NCBI GenBank assembly: GCA_046154735.1
Contig: JBJXFJ010000526.1
Span: forward strand, 1-8,192
Length of the DNA: 8,192 nucleotides
Direction: 5' to 3'
Source: CAVXYC01 sp046154735
Lineage (GTDB): Bacteria > Chloroflexota > UBA6077 > JACCZL01
The translations under genes and the position numbers were made by a program. Below, piece by piece: positions 6,950-8,192 of the stretch; position 1 is the first letter of the stretch; every line of letters begins with the position of its first letter. The notes beneath the pieces are model-generated. The model did no database searches. It was not told the origin of the DNA and was given only the letters and a program-made list of their open reading frames with translations.

Positions 6950-7750
6950 TCAAGCGGAACGTGCCTTCACAACGTCAACGACCGGATTAACCGCTGTTCG
7001 ACGCAGTGATCGCTCGTAGCGAAGAATCTCACGACGCAAGACGAAGAGGTCCCGAAGATTCTGGCCCACAATTCGCCCGTTTGGGATCGTTACTGGAAAC
7101 CAGCTCGGCTGAACGTCCCAGGTCGCGCGGCCAGAGAGGCGCGCCTGATGCAGGGTGCTATCCACAAACATTCTTGCGCCAGAAACGTGAGCCTTGATAA
7201 CAAATTCTGGAACCAGGATTCCGCTCTCACAGTTCAATGTGAAGCGGTGCAGGATGTCCCGGCGGAAAAGCTTGAAGGCTGAATTGAAGTCAACGTCTGG
7301 TCCATGAACCGCGAGGCGGACGAGCGTACTGAAGCAACGCCCGATGACAAGTCTTTCCCAACTGTCGTTACGGTGTCCCCTGTTGAAATGGATGAAGTCA
7401 TATTGAGGAACATAGGTCGCCGCGCGACTCAGCTCAGTAAAATCAAACTGTCCGTCCGCGTCGGTTTGAAAGACGTACTCGTTCTGCGCGGCATAAATGC
7501 CCTGCCGGAACGCTCGTCCATATCCGGCCAGTGCTCTAGGTTGGACAACGGTTCGGATTCGCGCGTCCCGGGCTTCCAGTGAGCGGACAATCTCGTTGGT
7601 TCCGTCCGCGGCCCCCTCGTACAGCACAACCACAAGCTCGAGCTTGCTCGTGTTGGCCTCGCCCACCTGAAGCAACTGCCCCACCATGTCAGCAATGATT
7701 GGCGCTTCGTTATAGGTTTGTGTCACGATCGACAACGATGGAAGGCGCAT
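6950..7750 (-). CDS. Family 2 glycosyltransferase, DPM1/GtrB/ArnC-like, soluble
   Basis: A 266-residue GT-A transferase. Counted from the ATG at 7750, SIVTQTYNEAPIIADMV (7-23) is the first nucleotide-binding strand and helix. ALAGYGRAFRQGIYAA (74-89) and FQTDADGQFD (94-103) follow, with the metal-binding Asp-x-Asp at 97-99. DVDFNSAFKLFRRDIL (152-167) and the acceptor-side TLHQARLSGRATW (199-211) match polyprenyl-phosphate glycosyltransferases. The usual second motif (DDGSxDGT) reads LYEGAADGT (43-51), without the acidic pair. Unlike GtrB and ArnC it has no C-terminal membrane helices. Its expected role is loading a polyprenyl phosphate with a sugar for GT-C enzymes. The frame is open to 7897, but the domain begins right after the 7750 ATG and the 49-residue extension looks non-native. 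No clear ribosome binding site stands before 7750. It is the first gene of the leftward series and divergent from the SDR gene. Confidence 0.8.
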   Translation of the reverse strand: MRLPSLSIVTQTYNEAPIIADMVGQLLQVGEANTSKLELVVVLYEGAADGTNEIVRSLEARDARIRTVVQPRALAGYGRAFRQGIYAAQNEYVFQTDADGQFDFTELSRAATYVPQYDFIHFNRGHRNDSWERLVIGRCFSTLVRLAVHGPDVDFNSAFKLFRRDILHRFTLNCESGILVPEFVIKAHVSGARMFVDSTLHQARLSGRATWDVQPSWFPVTIPNGRIVGQNLRDLFVLRREILRYERSLRRTAVNPVVDVVKARSA

Positions 7751-7883
7751 GGGGTCCAGGCAACACAAAGGATGGGTGAATGATGATGGCGGATCGAGTC
7801 GAGACAGAGCAAGGAAGCACGATTGCCACGGAACGCGTGTCATCCCCCCTGTCGCCGTTTCATCGCTCGCTTGATCAGCGACC

Positions 7884-8192
7884 ATGACCACCCCCACCGG
7901 ATCAGAATCGCGCCCTCTGCTGGAAGGTCAACGCGCCGTCATCGTCGGCGCGAGCCGAGGTCTGGGGCGAGTAGTAGCCGAAGCCTTTGCTGACGCGGGT
8001 GCCAGCCTGATGTTGGTCGCTCGAGAGGAAGCACCGCTCATCGAGGTCAGCCGAGATTGTAAAATACGTGCTCAGTCTGGGCAGGTCGCACTCTGGCACG
8101 CGGCCGATATATCCCGCCCGAATGACGTTGAGTCCATGGTCCAACGAGCCGTGCAAGCATTCGGCTCCATCGATATTCTCGTGTGCAACGCG
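7884..8192 (+). CDS. Short-chain dehydrogenase/reductase, 3'-truncated
   Basis: The first 103 residues are visible; the gene runs off the right edge, and a full classical SDR is about 250. The cofactor loop is VIVGASRGLGRVVAEAF (19-35), a form of TGxxxGxG with Gly22, Gly26 and Gly28. HAADISRPNDVESMV (72-86) carries the Asp75 that contacts the adenine ring. DILVCNA (97-103) is the start of the NNAG motif with Cys in place of the first Asn, common in this family. Arg47 after the second strand (LMLVAREE) hints at NADP preference. The ATG at 7884 is the first possible start after an in-frame stop at 7872. No Shine-Dalgarno sequence precedes it. It is divergent from the GT2, with 133 bp between their chosen starts. 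The substrate may be a sugar or a lipid precursor; the catalytic Ser-Tyr-Lys lies outside the window. Confidence 0.8.
   Translation, partial: MTTPTGSESRPLLEGQRAVIVGASRGLGRVVAEAFADAGASLMLVAREEAPLIEVSRDCKIRAQSGQVALWHAADISRPNDVESMVQRAVQAFGSIDILVCNA

Overview
The window looks like a chromosomal segment of a moderately GC-rich bacterium. A gammaproteobacterium is plausible, because there is a REP-type palindrome pair, compact intergenic gaps and classical Shine-Dalgarno sites on two genes. The taxon is only an inference; no rRNA, tRNA or other marker gene is present. Eight protein genes can be supported, two of them cut by the window edges. I see no transposase, integrase, phage gene, CRISPR array or RNA gene.

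Left part (1-2200). A 5'-truncated heme-oxygenase-fold protein of the PqqC/TenA type reads rightward and converges on an unrecognised 241-residue protein. Between their stops lies a very long near-perfect inverted repeat (two 51-bp arms, 21-nt loop). The 241-residue gene diverges from a small, probably beta-rich 97-residue protein. These two genes carry the only clear ribosome binding sites in the window. Downstream of the 97-residue gene is an inverted pair of REP-like palindromes.

Right part (2200-8192). This is a glycan-assembly region. Two polytopic GT-C-type glycosyltransferases converge and overlap by 12 bp at their 3' ends. The leftward one follows, on the same strand, a Gfo/Idh/MocA-family dehydrogenase and a DPM1/GtrB-like family 2 glycosyltransferase. 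Divergent from that transferase, and cut by the right edge, is a short-chain dehydrogenase/reductase. A coherent but inferred scheme is as follows: the dehydrogenase(s) tailor a nucleotide sugar or cyclitol, the GT2 charges a polyprenyl phosphate with sugar on the cytoplasmic face, and the GT-C enzymes transfer polyprenyl-linked sugar to a lipid, glycan or protein acceptor on the periplasmic side. No flippase, polymerase or ligase is visible, so the acceptor cannot be named.

The points most worth a second look are the 51-bp hairpin, the PqqC-like protein whose usual ligand positions appear replaced, the REP doublet abutting a GT-C gene, and the non-canonical nucleotide-binding motif of the GT2.
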